Positions 35,594-46,345 of a DNA stretch of 64,000 bases are shown here, one piece after another (positions within the stretch are counted from its first letter, which is position 1; each line of letters starts with the position of its first letter). The stretch spans positions 14,570,001 to 14,634,000 of the forward strand of contig OZ316892.1 in assembly GCA_973895155.1 (NCBI GenBank), given 5' to 3'. Source of the stretch: Marsupella aquatica (Eukaryota > Marchantiophyta). A program made the position numbers and the translations under genes. The notes below the pieces were generated by a model that did not search any database, was not told the DNA's origin, and saw nothing but the letters and a program-made list of their open reading frames with translations.

Positions 35594-35810
35594 GCTCTCT
35601 TGTCCCTACATTGTTTTTCTTCTTAGTGGCTTAGTCTTGTCCCTGCATTGTCGTTTCTTCTTAGTGGCTGTGGTTGATGTTGGAATGGCTTTTTTGTAGC
35701 CAAAGAACTAGCAAGAGTTAGCAGGAGAAGGGGAAGTACAAATAGAACAGGGACGCCATTCCAATCCAGCACAGCCACTAAGAAGAAGAGACAATGTGGA
35801 ACAAGAGAGC
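35594..35810. repeat. foldback (MITE-like) element, 217 bp
   Basis: The left arm starting GCTCTCTTGTCCCTACATTG matches the reverse complement of the right arm ending GTGGAACAAGAGAGC. Homology runs through TTCTTCTTAGTGGCT to TGGAATGGC. The left arm is itself partly duplicated (TCTTGTCCCTGCATTGTCG block). No target duplication was found, so it may be a decayed MITE or a simple local inversion. Confidence 0.55.
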
Positions 35811-36857
35811 TGATGGTTTTGAGTGCAAGGGCGTTTCGATTCAGCTGTGCTTGCCCACAACGTGACCAGTGGGGCTCTATTTTGTGCTGCAAGGTGATGC
35901 CTCCCTGATAACTATGGAAGAAGGCCAAGGGATTCATCAGAACAAAATACTCCACAACCAAACCAGCTGAAAAGTAGATCACGTGAGATCAAAACTAACC
36001 AAACTAGTCCCTGTTTATCGGATTTCTGGAACTCCCCTTAGGAATATGGACGACATTCGTTTCTGTAAAAACGGGTCTGACGAGTCTTTCTTGCACAGCA
36101 GTCTTGACTTAGAACCCAAATCCAAGAGCCTCCCTTGACTATGACACAAATTTCTTCTGCTAATTTGTCGATACATGAGACTCACAGGTGAGACCACTCA
36201 GCAGTCATCCGCCACAGGATAGGAATCCACCAACCATCACTACTAAGAAGTCTCGAAAAACGACCGCCACCATTGAGGAGGACATGGTACAGCCAAGAAG
36301 CGACAAACAAGAGGTATGGCGCCTCTATGGACCCTTTCACTACAAACTCCTCGCGAAAGTACACATTAAATTACATGTGTCTCCATGATCTGAAACTTCA
36401 CATGAGCATTTAAAACAAACTCTTCACGAAAGTACACAAATCTCTCTAAATTATATGGACGATGGACCCAAGTCGCATGCAGTTTTCTCCGCACTCGAGC
36501 GACTTGCCTATGTGCGTACTTAAGACCAAAACTTACCTTCCAGTAGTGTAATCAACCAACCAGAAGATAACACTCTGGTCTGTGATGAGAAATGACAAGA
36601 GATTCATTTACAGATGTTTTATAAAATGGAAGTTGAGATAGGTAAGTAAAGGCCCCACAGATGGCAGCCGGTCATTGCCCTGACATACAAATAGGCCCAG
36701 CAATTGCTAGACTCCCTTCTTGATGAATACAAAAATGGTGTAACAGAGCGGATCCTTGAAAGTACTAGAGTTTGGAGACGTGTTTGCCTTTTCTGACAAC
36801 TACCTTTGTTACCTACTAATTTACAAACCAGCAAAATCAATAACCTGACGCAAAGAC

Positions 36858-39800
36858 TCACCGCGCAAGAAGTCCTTTTCTCTGCACATTTCGTGTTAGG
36901 TCAAAAAGCGCCTCTTCAACCAGATCCTTAAAGATCATCTTTTCTAGTTCCAAACCTATGTCTTCTACCTCCTCGGTAAACTCAATCCACGAATTTATTG
37001 GTAGTATAAGGTCTTTCTGGAGTACAAGACTGTCACAAGTGTAATCACAAGGCCTTTCTGGTGGGAGGGACTTTAGCTCATCCCACACCTGCTGCACAAG
37101 CAGTTGTCCTGTTGGCCTTTTCCTCAACGGTTTTACCTGCAAGCTGTGCATCCAAGGTTGACCATTTGCAAACGGGACCAGCACTGTTGTCAAGGCGTCA
37201 TTCACACAATCAAAGAGCATACGCCGGTCCATGATTTGTCTTTCCCTTTCCTCGTCGCACTTCTCCAAGTCATGCTCTGCCTCATCTTTCTGGTCCAGAC
37301 CGTAATCAGCAGATCCTTGCTTCTCTTCTAAGTAGTCAAACACAGTGTTGTCAATCATGCCACCGGCTGGATTTATCGCCTTTAACCCCATAGTAGCACC
37401 AGACACCACTAGCACATCCCGAACATAAACCTTCTCTGCCTGACTTTGCAGTATCAAAGACTCCAATTCACCCTGCGGAGGAAGTATCTTTGCAGATTCT
37501 CTTAGAAACATGAGTTGCTCAGAACATTCATCGACAGAGCTCCGATCATCTGCAAGATACACATTATGCCTCCAATCTTGCAACGCTGTATCTGCTTGCT
37601 GCACAATGTGATGATCATCTCCTAGTTTTTCACCGCAGTGATCTGAACATTCCAAAGTCAACATGAAATAAAACATCAAAACGTGGTTCATAAGCATCCT
37701 TCCTCCAAAAAAGCTAGTTTAAACCATTACTACAAATTTAAACCACCCTACATACCCTTCCAATCTAAACCAAGTGGTGAGTCTAAAGGCCAAAAGAGTT
37801 GGCACAAACAACAAAGACACTTCCACCGATAGCAACAGTGCTGTAAATTGCACAGCTTCAACGTGTTACAGAGAGGACTACTCGCGTGGTAAATAAGCTC
37901 AAGCGCAATATTTCGGATCTTGCATTCTACTTTGGTAATCAGTTTTGAGAAATCAACTTTGCAAAATCTGGAATGTCGAAGGACGGTGAAAAATGTAGGA
38001 GAAGGATCCAATCCCGTGCAATGTTGCACTCATATTTGTAACCAGCTGACAGAGTCCTCACCTTGCATCCCATCCACAGGTTTGCTCAAAGCTAACGGGG
38101 AAACATCTTCCTCGTGAAATGAAGCTGTATCAAGAACTGAAACAGGGCTTGGTTGCGCTTGTTCTGCAGGAACATCGATTATTTCTGCTTGTACATTGCT
38201 CTCCTGATTTGCAAACATCTTCTTCACCAAAATTCCAGCTCGCGGGGTTCTCACTCCTTGACCGTCCCGATCAAGTTCACCCATACCAAGCTGGACAAAG
38301 AAACACAAACCTTTGTTACCATGCTGTCCCACGAACAGATAAAACTAGGTGCAATCGACATAATTTCAACGGTGTATCGTTCAATTCAACACTGAACTCT
38401 TACATCTTTGGCTATACTCAGAAGAAATCAGTTGTCCAAAAAATCTACCGGCCTCGTCGACAGATTATGACAATGTCGTCTTACCTCGGTGCTTTGAAGC
38501 CTGTTCGTAAGACCAACCAGCGGGATCCGGACATTACTCTGATCAAGTGCATCCCCATCCGTTACTCGGACATGATCTAAGGTGCCACCACCCTGGTCCT
38601 CATTCTTCCTCCCATGGTCTGAAGCATTCCTTAACGAGCCTTTGGGTGTGGTGGGTGAAGTAGATGATGTCTTCTCCTTTGTTTTCTCACCAGCGCCAAC
38701 TTTTGACACTCCATTGACGACTACTTTTTTGGATACTGCAGTGGTGGTCATGGCTGTCCGTGTTTCAGGCTCTGGTAAGGTTACTCGTTTCCCCGTTGAA
38801 GATTTATTGCGGAGAATGATCACTTCTCCAGATCCTGGAGCTTTGTTGTTCCCATCCCTCTCGTTAGAGGTTGATAATTTCCCCTCCGAAGGACCCCTGC
38901 GGTACTTCTGCTCTTTCTGCGGTTGTTGTTGTTGTTGCTGTTGTTGTTTCTGTTGCTCTGTTTCCAGCACAGCTGCATGTGGCTTCTTCAACCCTGCAAA
39001 GTCTTTACCAGGCTGTAATCTTGAGGAGACAGGAGGAGCTGATTTGGGGGTTTCTTCTTTGGATGCAGTGGACCTCGCTGACCTTCTTCCACCTTCACCG
39101 ACCTTACTGACTTTGACATGCCTCAAACCTTCGGGCGTTTCTTTGATTACCGAGGAAGAGCGAGGTTTCGCTGTGGACTGTGGAAGAGTTATTAATTTGG
39201 GTGATCTCGGAGTGCAAGGCTCTGACTGGACGTCGCGTGCTCCAGATCTTGCCAAAATCCTCTCCCGTCGCAATTTGAAAGCTGTTGCACCCTCCTCAGG
39301 TACGTACCGGCCAGTGGATTCTCGACCAAATCCAACCCCTTGCGGAGATTTCAGAGGTACAGTTTTCACTGGACTACCCCATGGACTCGCTCTTCCTCCG
39401 GTCTCTCTCCCTCTCAGAGGAGATCTTGCACTGGGCATACTCTCAAGAATCAGGGCAGGATTTTGAGTCCTGGCGGTTTTCTTTGCTGGCTTCACAATCG
39501 GTTTCATAACCACAATCGATTGTTGTTGTTCATCTGTAGTCCTCACTGGTTTGGAAGAGAACGGTTGGGGTTGCCGTGTGGGCCTCACGCTGTCTTCAGC
39601 CAAAGTACCGAAAACCTGCTCATGTAGAGATCCTAGTTTCCTCAGCTCTTGGATGTGCTTCACTTTGAAGGCGGGAGGAGCTTCTGGGCTGCACTCCTGC
39701 TGCAGCTTTGGTAACATTATATGCTTCGGAGTGTATAGGTGCCTTGAATCTTGTTGCTGTCGAACCTCTTCTTCTTCTTGTCTTGCGTCCTCCTCCGTAT

Positions 39801-41971
39801 AACCATCTTTGGGACGTGACGCACCATTCAGCAAGCCCTTTGACTGCATAGCCTCCAATATCTGCCTCAAGCTTTTGTGCTCCTGCAAGATAGTCACGTA
39901 AAATGTCAAACATGATTATTAGATCTAGACTCAGTTCCAGTTAGGCGGCCACTAGGACACTAGACATCACAGGTCTCGAACGAGTAATATTTTCGAAAAT
40001 CTAGCACATTCGCATAAGCGTCACATAGGCGGAACTGAACAGAACCCAAAAATTGCTCTGCTACTTCTACACGATCCAAAATGGACTATCGGAAATGACC
40101 TTAACAAGAGGATAATAGCTTCGCACCCGAACGTTTCAAAGGTGCAATGCATTAACCGACTGGACACTCCTACGAGCATATAATTTCCCAAAAGAAGAGG
40201 AACCTAGTTGGCCTGCCGAACGCTCTGATTGCGGAGAATCTATTCATACAAATATCAAATCCTAAATGCCTTCTTAACAGAGTAGCAAGTTAGATACAGT
40301 CCGCCATTACAGCATGAGACCTCATCTGTATGTCCAGTGGACACCAAGCGGCGTGGGAAACAATGTGAAGAGGCAGAAGGACGACAATACCTGAAGAGAG
40401 CTCCTTAGTCGCAGCTGCCGCAGCCTGGACTCCATTTCTGCGTAGCTCAATGGCATTCTCTTAGTGTCGTCGGCGTTCTTCAAAACGGTCAACACAGCTT
40501 CAGTCAACTGCTTGGGCATGCCGTTGGCCACCTTCTGCCGGAGAGCACCAGCCTCTCTCGCCTCTAGGTGCTCGTAAGAAGTAGGCATTGTCTCGACCCC
40601 AAGTTGCTTTGGAGACAGCTTCAGTTGTCTCGGTGACTCTTGCTGGATGCCATTCCAGAGGAAAGGGTGATGACGATCATGAGCTCCACTCAAATTTTCA
40701 GGCTGAGGCTGCCTCGGTCCAAACATTTGCTTCAACTGCTCGTGGGGTGGGGTCTGATGTAATTCATGGCATGAATCAGTCGCTGATCTGGGGTCTTCCG
40801 TACGAGGATTATACTGTAACAAGCCTTTCAAGAGCTTGGATTCCTTAGAGGAAGGCTTCTTTTGAGGCAGCATTGTACTCTGTTTAGGCGCAAGAATAGC
40901 TGCTTCGTGAGATAGTACCATGGAGGTAGCCATCTGTTGAGGTAGCGAAGGAACATGATGAGTATGCTTCATGTCATCAGGCAAATCTTCCAAACCCATG
41001 AGACGTGCAACCAAGCTCGGCACACGCCTTCGTGGCTCAACATTGGATTGCTGCTGCAGATGGCCGCGGTCTTTCCCCTCACTATCGGATCTGAGGCTCT
41101 GCGCCTGGTAGTGGGATGATTCTCTGCTGATAGCTTGCAGCAATTCGCGGGGCAGACGAGGTGATTCCCTTTCATCCACGGAAGCTCGAACTGCGGCAAC
41201 AGGAGGAGGTCCTCCACGGCCCTCCACGGACAGGCGAGGAGACTCTCTGCTGGCCTTCTGGACACCTCTCGAGATCGAGTTGGTATAACAATTATTATTA
41301 ATATCGACCAGTGCTGGAGTGGATCGAAGCACGTCTCTGCCATCACAAGAGTAGCGTGGGGCGTCCCTGGAAAGACGAGGAGACTCTCGGAGCTCTACCA
41401 GAAGCCTACTATCTCCTGTAGAATGGCTTCGAGGGGTTGTTGAAGTCTCTCGTGGTCTGTTGTTAGAGGATACGCTTCGCAGTGACTCCTTGGAATCAAA
41501 GGAAGAGCGGACGGAATCCAGTCTCCCCTCAACGGCTGCGCGCACTGCTTCCTTTATCCTCATTGACAACCTGGGAGAATCAATCGACGATCTCACTGGC
41601 TGTTCAGCTCCTCCCCGTCCGCCATCGACCGAAGACCGAGGCGGGTCTTTGTATCTTGATCCACCAAGTCGAGGTGATTCCCTGCTATCCCTGCCATCCA
41701 CAGACGAACGAGACCTTTCTTTCTGGAACGAAGCTCGCACCACATCCTTAATCTCGATAGAGGCTCGGGAGGACAGGTCCCGAGCGTCGAAGGAAGCCCT
41801 CAGTTGATCAGCGGCCCCACCATTGTGCCTGAGCCCATGATTCATTGCAGCAGCAGCAGACGTAGCATCAAATGACATTCGGTTCTGCACACGAGGGCTT
41901 TCCATTCTAGAGTCGAAAGACGAACGATGCTGCTGCTGGGCCTGCTGGACTTTCTGAGTGTAATACTCCAT
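36858..41971 (-). CDS. LONGIFOLIA/TRM family protein (VARLMGL motif, DUF4378), 4 exons
   Basis: LONGIFOLIA/TRM proteins bind microtubules and TON1-type partners and control polar cell elongation. Exons in transcript order: 40391-41971, 38485-39882, 38062-38290, 36858-37642; 3993 nt, 1330 residues. I chose the ATG at 41971 (MEYYTQKVQQAQQQ); the frame is open to 42070, but the added residues look non-family. Residues about 10-310 repeat RSSFDSR- and ESPRLS-type motifs. The VARLMGL motif is at 321-327 (SLVARLMGLEDLPDD). Exon 2 begins with EHKSLRQILEAMQSKGLL and contains an eight-glutamine run and many Ser/Pro/Arg stretches. Exon 3 has the family motif PSPVSVLD. The last exon carries DUF4378 (VYVRDVLVVSG, MLFDCVNDAL, GLELEKMIFKDLVEEAL). 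The stop TGA overlaps a good GTGAGT donor, so a short fifth exon (36765-36792) is possible. The large open frame on the other strand (38582-39466) is a shadow. Confidence 0.93.
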
Positions 41972-42157
41972 TGCTAGTGAATTTGATGGAAAACAACAAT
42001 AAAATTTCCCAATCCAAGATCCTCTACTACCAAATGTAGAACAGAGGAGAATGCCAGGCGCGAGATGCACCCAGCCAACAATATATGTCGCTCACGGGGA
42101 TGAGTTGAAGGCTACTGCATCCCCAGAATTCACATTCTTGAGTTCAAGTCTGTCATG

Positions 42158-42503
42158 TTTACTCCGCACTGCTGCACAAATATAGAACACAATGTATACA
42201 TCAACAACCGCAGCATCACGACTCAGCATCACGATCCGTGGATGCTCAGCACTGAACTTCGCCAGCATCACGAGGTGTGGATGCTCATCACTGAACTTCG
42301 ACAGTGCGTTCAGCTCTAGACGACAAGTTTACTCGGACCTGCTGCACAAACATAGAACACAATGTATACGTCAACGAGTGCAGCATCACGACGCAGCATC
42401 ACGATGTGTGGATGGATGCTCAGCACTGAACTTCGCCAGCGTCACGAGGTGTGGATGCTCGTCACTGAACTTCGCCAGTGCGTTCAGCTCTAGACGAGAA
42501 TTT
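42158..42503. repeat. nested 170-bp tandem repeat upstream of the LONGIFOLIA/TRM gene
   Basis: Two copies, 42158-42327 and 42328 to about 42503, start TTTACTC-G-CTGCTGCACAAA. Each holds two 39-bp sub-units of the form AGCATCACGA--GTGGATGCTC followed by TCACTGAACTTCGCC. The array sits about 190 bp upstream of the proposed ATG, in the promoter or leader. A 131-codon plus-strand frame through it is just the repeat being read. Confidence 0.85.
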
Positions 42504-43570
42504 TACACAGCAACGCAAACAAGGTCCGCCGATGTCACGAGACAGCCCACAGAGGGAGTATGTTACAGCATCTGCACCGATCCGTAATACAAGGAGGCCG
42601 GCAGCGAATATGCAGGTCCCCCTCGGGAATCCTGTTTTGCAGTCCCCACCATAGGGTCCCGCTAAATTCCCGGCCCCGGCTAAACGAGCCCCCGTTGTGC
42701 CATTCCTACCCCTGCAGTGGAGGCCACGACTTTACCCGCCAACAGACCTCCCGTCGGAACAAACGGACGGATGAGATGTAGGGTGTTGGATCCGACGACC
42801 AATGTGGCTGCGGTACATTGTCAGGCATTCTGCAGATTCCTCGTGGTGCTACACTTTTCCCTCGTGTCATCCATCACACTTAGTTCAGCACGGCTGGAAG
42901 CAGGGCTCGGGGGCAGAATTTTGTAAATCTTGTCTTGACGAAGGTTACACCCTTTCTACTTCACAGTGCTATTTCCCTAATTTTGCGCTCCAAAATATAC
43001 AGCCCGATACCTTTCTCTGGGTGGCAAGATTTAATTACAATAACTGAGGTCTGGGCAGGGTTGTGGTCTGTAGCCCTGTTATCTGGATATTCCAAAAAGA
43101 GTCCCAGTTGGGCGGTCAGCTTATTCTCACAAGAGTGGTAACCCCCCCCCTCCCCCCCCACTACACACATCGCTTATCCTATTGGCAAAGGCAAAGTTGA
43201 AGCAAGTATGCATCTTCTTGGTGAACATTTTGGAAGACCCCATCCAGGTGCAAGGCAGAAAATGCAGCATCTGGGGACCTTGTAGCTGGTCACTACAACC
43301 ATCACCTAAGAGAGGGCAGCAAGATCATCTGAAAACAAGTGACATGGACAGAGAAAAGATTCCAGGTATGCATGTCTTATGCCTCATTACTTAGCAGCTC
43401 TCCAAGTCATCTTGGGGATGCTACTGTTCTCTTTGATTGTAGAAAGGTTCAAGGTGTTTGGATCTCATGTCCTTTGTATATACTTGTCAGTTCTTCTACT
43501 ATCCATGAAGTGATTTGACACTCCAATTCAAATAAAATGTACAATATTCTGCCTAGTTTGGACTTTCTAT
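42504..43570. other. gene-free stretch
   Basis: No gene is seen. Two runs of C separated by one T lie at 43142-43159. A diverged partial copy of the 271-bp array unit occupies about 43485-43570. Confidence 0.45.
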
Positions 43571-44381
43571 CCTCCCTATCATACTTTTCCTTTCATTTTC
43601 TCTCACACTTGTCAGCTCTTCAATTATAGCAAGGAAGTGATGATTTAAGATTCCAATTCAAACAATCATACAGTATTCTGAAATTCTGAATAGTTTGCCT
43701 CTTCTGTCATATCTAATGCTTGTCAGTTGGTCATTTATCAACGAAGGGATGTAACAATCCAATTCAACCCAAATGAAGAGTGTTCTGGCTAGATGGGAGT
43801 ACTTGCTTTGCGCCAATTCAGGAGGTCATGTGAGCTCTCATCCTTCCTATCATACTTTTCCTTTCATTTTCTCTCATACTTGTCAGCTCTTCAATTATAG
43901 CAAGGAAGAGATGATTTAGATTCCAATTCAAACAATCATACAGTATTCTGAAATTCTGAATAGTTTGCCCCTTCTGTCATAACTAATGCTTGTCAGTTGG
44001 TCATTTATCAACGAAGGGATGTAGCAATCCAATTCAACCCAAATGTACAGTCTTCTGGCTAGATGGGAGTACTTGGCTTTGCGCCAATTCAGGAGGTCAT
44101 GTGAGCTCTCATCCTCCCTATCATACTTTTCCTTTCATTTTCATTCATACTTGTCAGCTCTTCAATTATAGCAAGGAAGTGATGATTTCGATTCCAATTC
44201 AAACAATCATACAGTATTCTGAAATTCTGAATAGTTTGCCCCTTCTGTCATATCTAATGCTTGTCAGTAGGTCATTTAACAACGAAGGGATGTATCAATC
44301 CCATTCAACCCAAATGAACAGTGTTCTGGCTAGATGGGAGTACTGGCTTTGCGCCAATTGAGGATGTCATGTGAGCTCTCC
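43571..44381. repeat. tandem array, three copies of a 271-bp unit
   Basis: Units start with CCT(C/T)CCTATCATACTTTTCC at 43571, 43842 and 44113, an exact 271-bp period each time. Landmarks in each copy: CTTGTCAGCTCTTCAATTAT, AAACAATCATACAGTATTCT, AACGAAGGGATGTA and TGCGCCAATT. Differences between copies are few. Open frames inside are artefacts of the repeat. Confidence 0.9.
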
Positions 44382-45929
44382 ATTTTAAAAGAAAAGTATG
44401 TACTGTCTGGATGGAAAATTCCTTCATCAGTACCCCTCCCCCAGTCCCCCACCATGGAGACCCACACTACCGGCCACTCAGTTTCTTGGGCAAAGTGTTT
44501 AACCGTTGCTGCTGTGCTACACGGAAGTAGTGGGGGAGCGATTACTACCCTATTAAATAAGGATAGTTTGAAAACACTTAGCACGGGGTATGCTGGCACG
44601 TTGCAAACCTACTTGGTGCCTATTGGGAAGCAGAGTTTTTTGAAATTTTGAGTTGACAAAATGCTTGGCCAGTACTACAGTAGTCTTGTGTGGCGAGGTT
44701 AAAAAAATCGCTCTCTACCCTCTCCAGTGATTTTGCCCGAAGCGTCCTACCCTCTCTCCAGCCTCCAGGTGCCCCCTTCTCCTCTCGGACCTATCCTGAT
44801 AATTATCCTCCCATCCACTTCTTTCTTTCCCTGTCTCACTTTTTCTTTACATCTACTGCACTACTATTCTCGGGTTGTCAATAAAGAGCACCACGCTAAC
44901 GCCAAAGTTCCGGCGGGGCCCATCGGCCATCGCATTTCAATCCAGTTTTTAACATTGATGACAGTTTTGTCTTTTTTAATGTTACCCGGTTGGGAGGCCG
45001 TGGGTGTCGTCCGAAAGTTACCCTCTGTTGGCGATTGCGTGCATTGGTATCATGTTGTCGTCTCGGGCCATGTGGTCATTGAGCTGACATTTTTGTTGTA
45101 TGCTTTTTACATTCGTGGCTTTGGCTATCACCAATAGAAATAAACCTTTGTCTCCTTTTCTGGGCTGCGAGATGTACACTGTTAACAACTATTTGTGCAG
45201 CCCAACATATTTGCCGTTAAGCTTCACTTTTTCCCTTTTTTTCCTTTTATTGCCTGTTAAGCTTCACTTGAGGCTTCACTTAAAGAGCCACTAGCCATGA
45301 CAAAAACATAGTTCCACACATTTCACCATTTTTAGTATTTTTTCCTGAAAATGAGAAGCAAAACCTCACTGTAGAAGAGAGGAATGTGAAAAAAGGAGAA
45401 ATTTTGGACACTCCACCTTTTATATAGCCAGTGGTGGTTTAAAGCTCAATTGCAAACTAACACTAATAATGTGTGCATTTAGTAACAATAGGGTAACTTA
45501 TTTAATTCATGCATAACATTATTTGGAGCCTAATGTAGTGGCAAAGAAAATCAGTCAAAAGGGGGATGCATTTCGAAAAACCGGTCAAATTATGGACGTT
45601 TTGCATCATGGGCAAGATTTGGAGCGAGAGAGAACACGAGCAAAGATCACATCAGCACAGAAGTAGTTGGACTTGACTACTCAAGAAATGGCAACCAAGC
45701 TACTCTTAGCAAGAAACCCATTGTAATTAGTGTTATTTTCTGTTGAAACTGCCCCACTCTCAATTCAGGTTTACCAAGTATGATTACTGACAAACGCTAA
45801 GAGTTAAGTCAAACTACAGTGAACAGTGTAGTTCTCAGTACCAGGGTTTTCCGCCCAAGAATAACGAGTCCATGCCTAAAAAGGAGATGGTTCTTTAAGT
45901 GTAAACACTAAAGCAAGTTTTTGCTTTGT
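44382..45929. other. gene-free stretch with one unassigned hydrophobic open frame
   Basis: The plus-strand frame 44727-45137 (136 codons) has hydrophobic segments and is followed by AATAAA at about 45140. I recognise no family, and pyrimidine-rich DNA readily gives hydrophobic translations, so I do not call it a gene. Confidence 0.35.
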
Positions 45930-46345
45930 AGTTTTGAGTGCATTTATTCTCTACAATACTCACCTTTGCGGAGGGAACTTTGCAATGACCCATCAATCAA
46001 TGGATAGGTAGCTCAAAGTACAAAAGGTTTACCTTGAAAAAAATAAAGTAAAATACAAGACACACAATTTTGGCAGCAAATCTTTGCATGGCCTGAAATC
46101 TTGCTTGACACTCAGTAGTGTGTAAAGCAAGGAAAAGTTTTTTTGTGTAAAGCAAGGAAAAGTTTTTTTTCACTTCTCCTTGCTTTGCACACTACTCAGT
46201 GAGCTTAATTTCAGGGATTGTTTGTTTTTGTTTTGACCTAAATTAACGTTTTGGTTACTCATTTGTGGGCCATAATGTCCCCTCAACTTCGGCTGCAGGC
46301 CTGCAGCCCTCATCTTTGGGGCATTATATCCCACAGTGCCCTCCA
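45930..46345 (-). repeat. dispersed repeat family R1, inverted copy with inserted hairpin
   Basis: Read on the minus strand, this matches family R1 at both ends: the AGGGCTG...TTGAGGGGACATTATGGCCCACAA block near 46260-46310 and the TACTTTGAGCTAC...CCCTCC block near 45970-46025. The middle is interrupted by the hairpin at 46092-46215. Confidence 0.55.
46092..46215. repeat. 124-bp hairpin, MITE-like
   Basis: The ends CCTGAAATCTTGCTTGACAC and the complement CCTGAAATTAAGCTCACTG begin imperfect inverted repeats of about 45 bp. The arms share AGTAGTGTGYAAAGCAAGGARAAG. A partial duplication of the inner arm (GTGTAAAGCAAGGAAAAG) sits in the loop. It interrupts repeat family R1. No target duplication is visible. 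Confidence 0.6.

Noticed and set aside
38582-39466. 294-codon plus-strand open frame
   Set aside because: It is antisense to exon 2 of the LONGIFOLIA/TRM gene, whose frame carries family motifs and splices correctly; the Ser/Cys/Phe-rich translation is the complement of Gln/Ser/Arg codons.
42192-42587. 131-codon frame with internal peptide repeat
   Set aside because: Explained by the nested 170-bp DNA repeat upstream of the LONGIFOLIA/TRM gene.
43990-44361. 123-codon frame in the 271-bp array
   Set aside because: It simply reads through the tandem units; the internal amino-acid repeat mirrors the DNA repeat.
44727-45137. 136-codon hydrophobic frame as a membrane protein gene
   Set aside because: No motif, pyrimidine-rich composition that gives hydrophobic residues by chance, and an overlapping frame. 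An AATAAA downstream is not enough.
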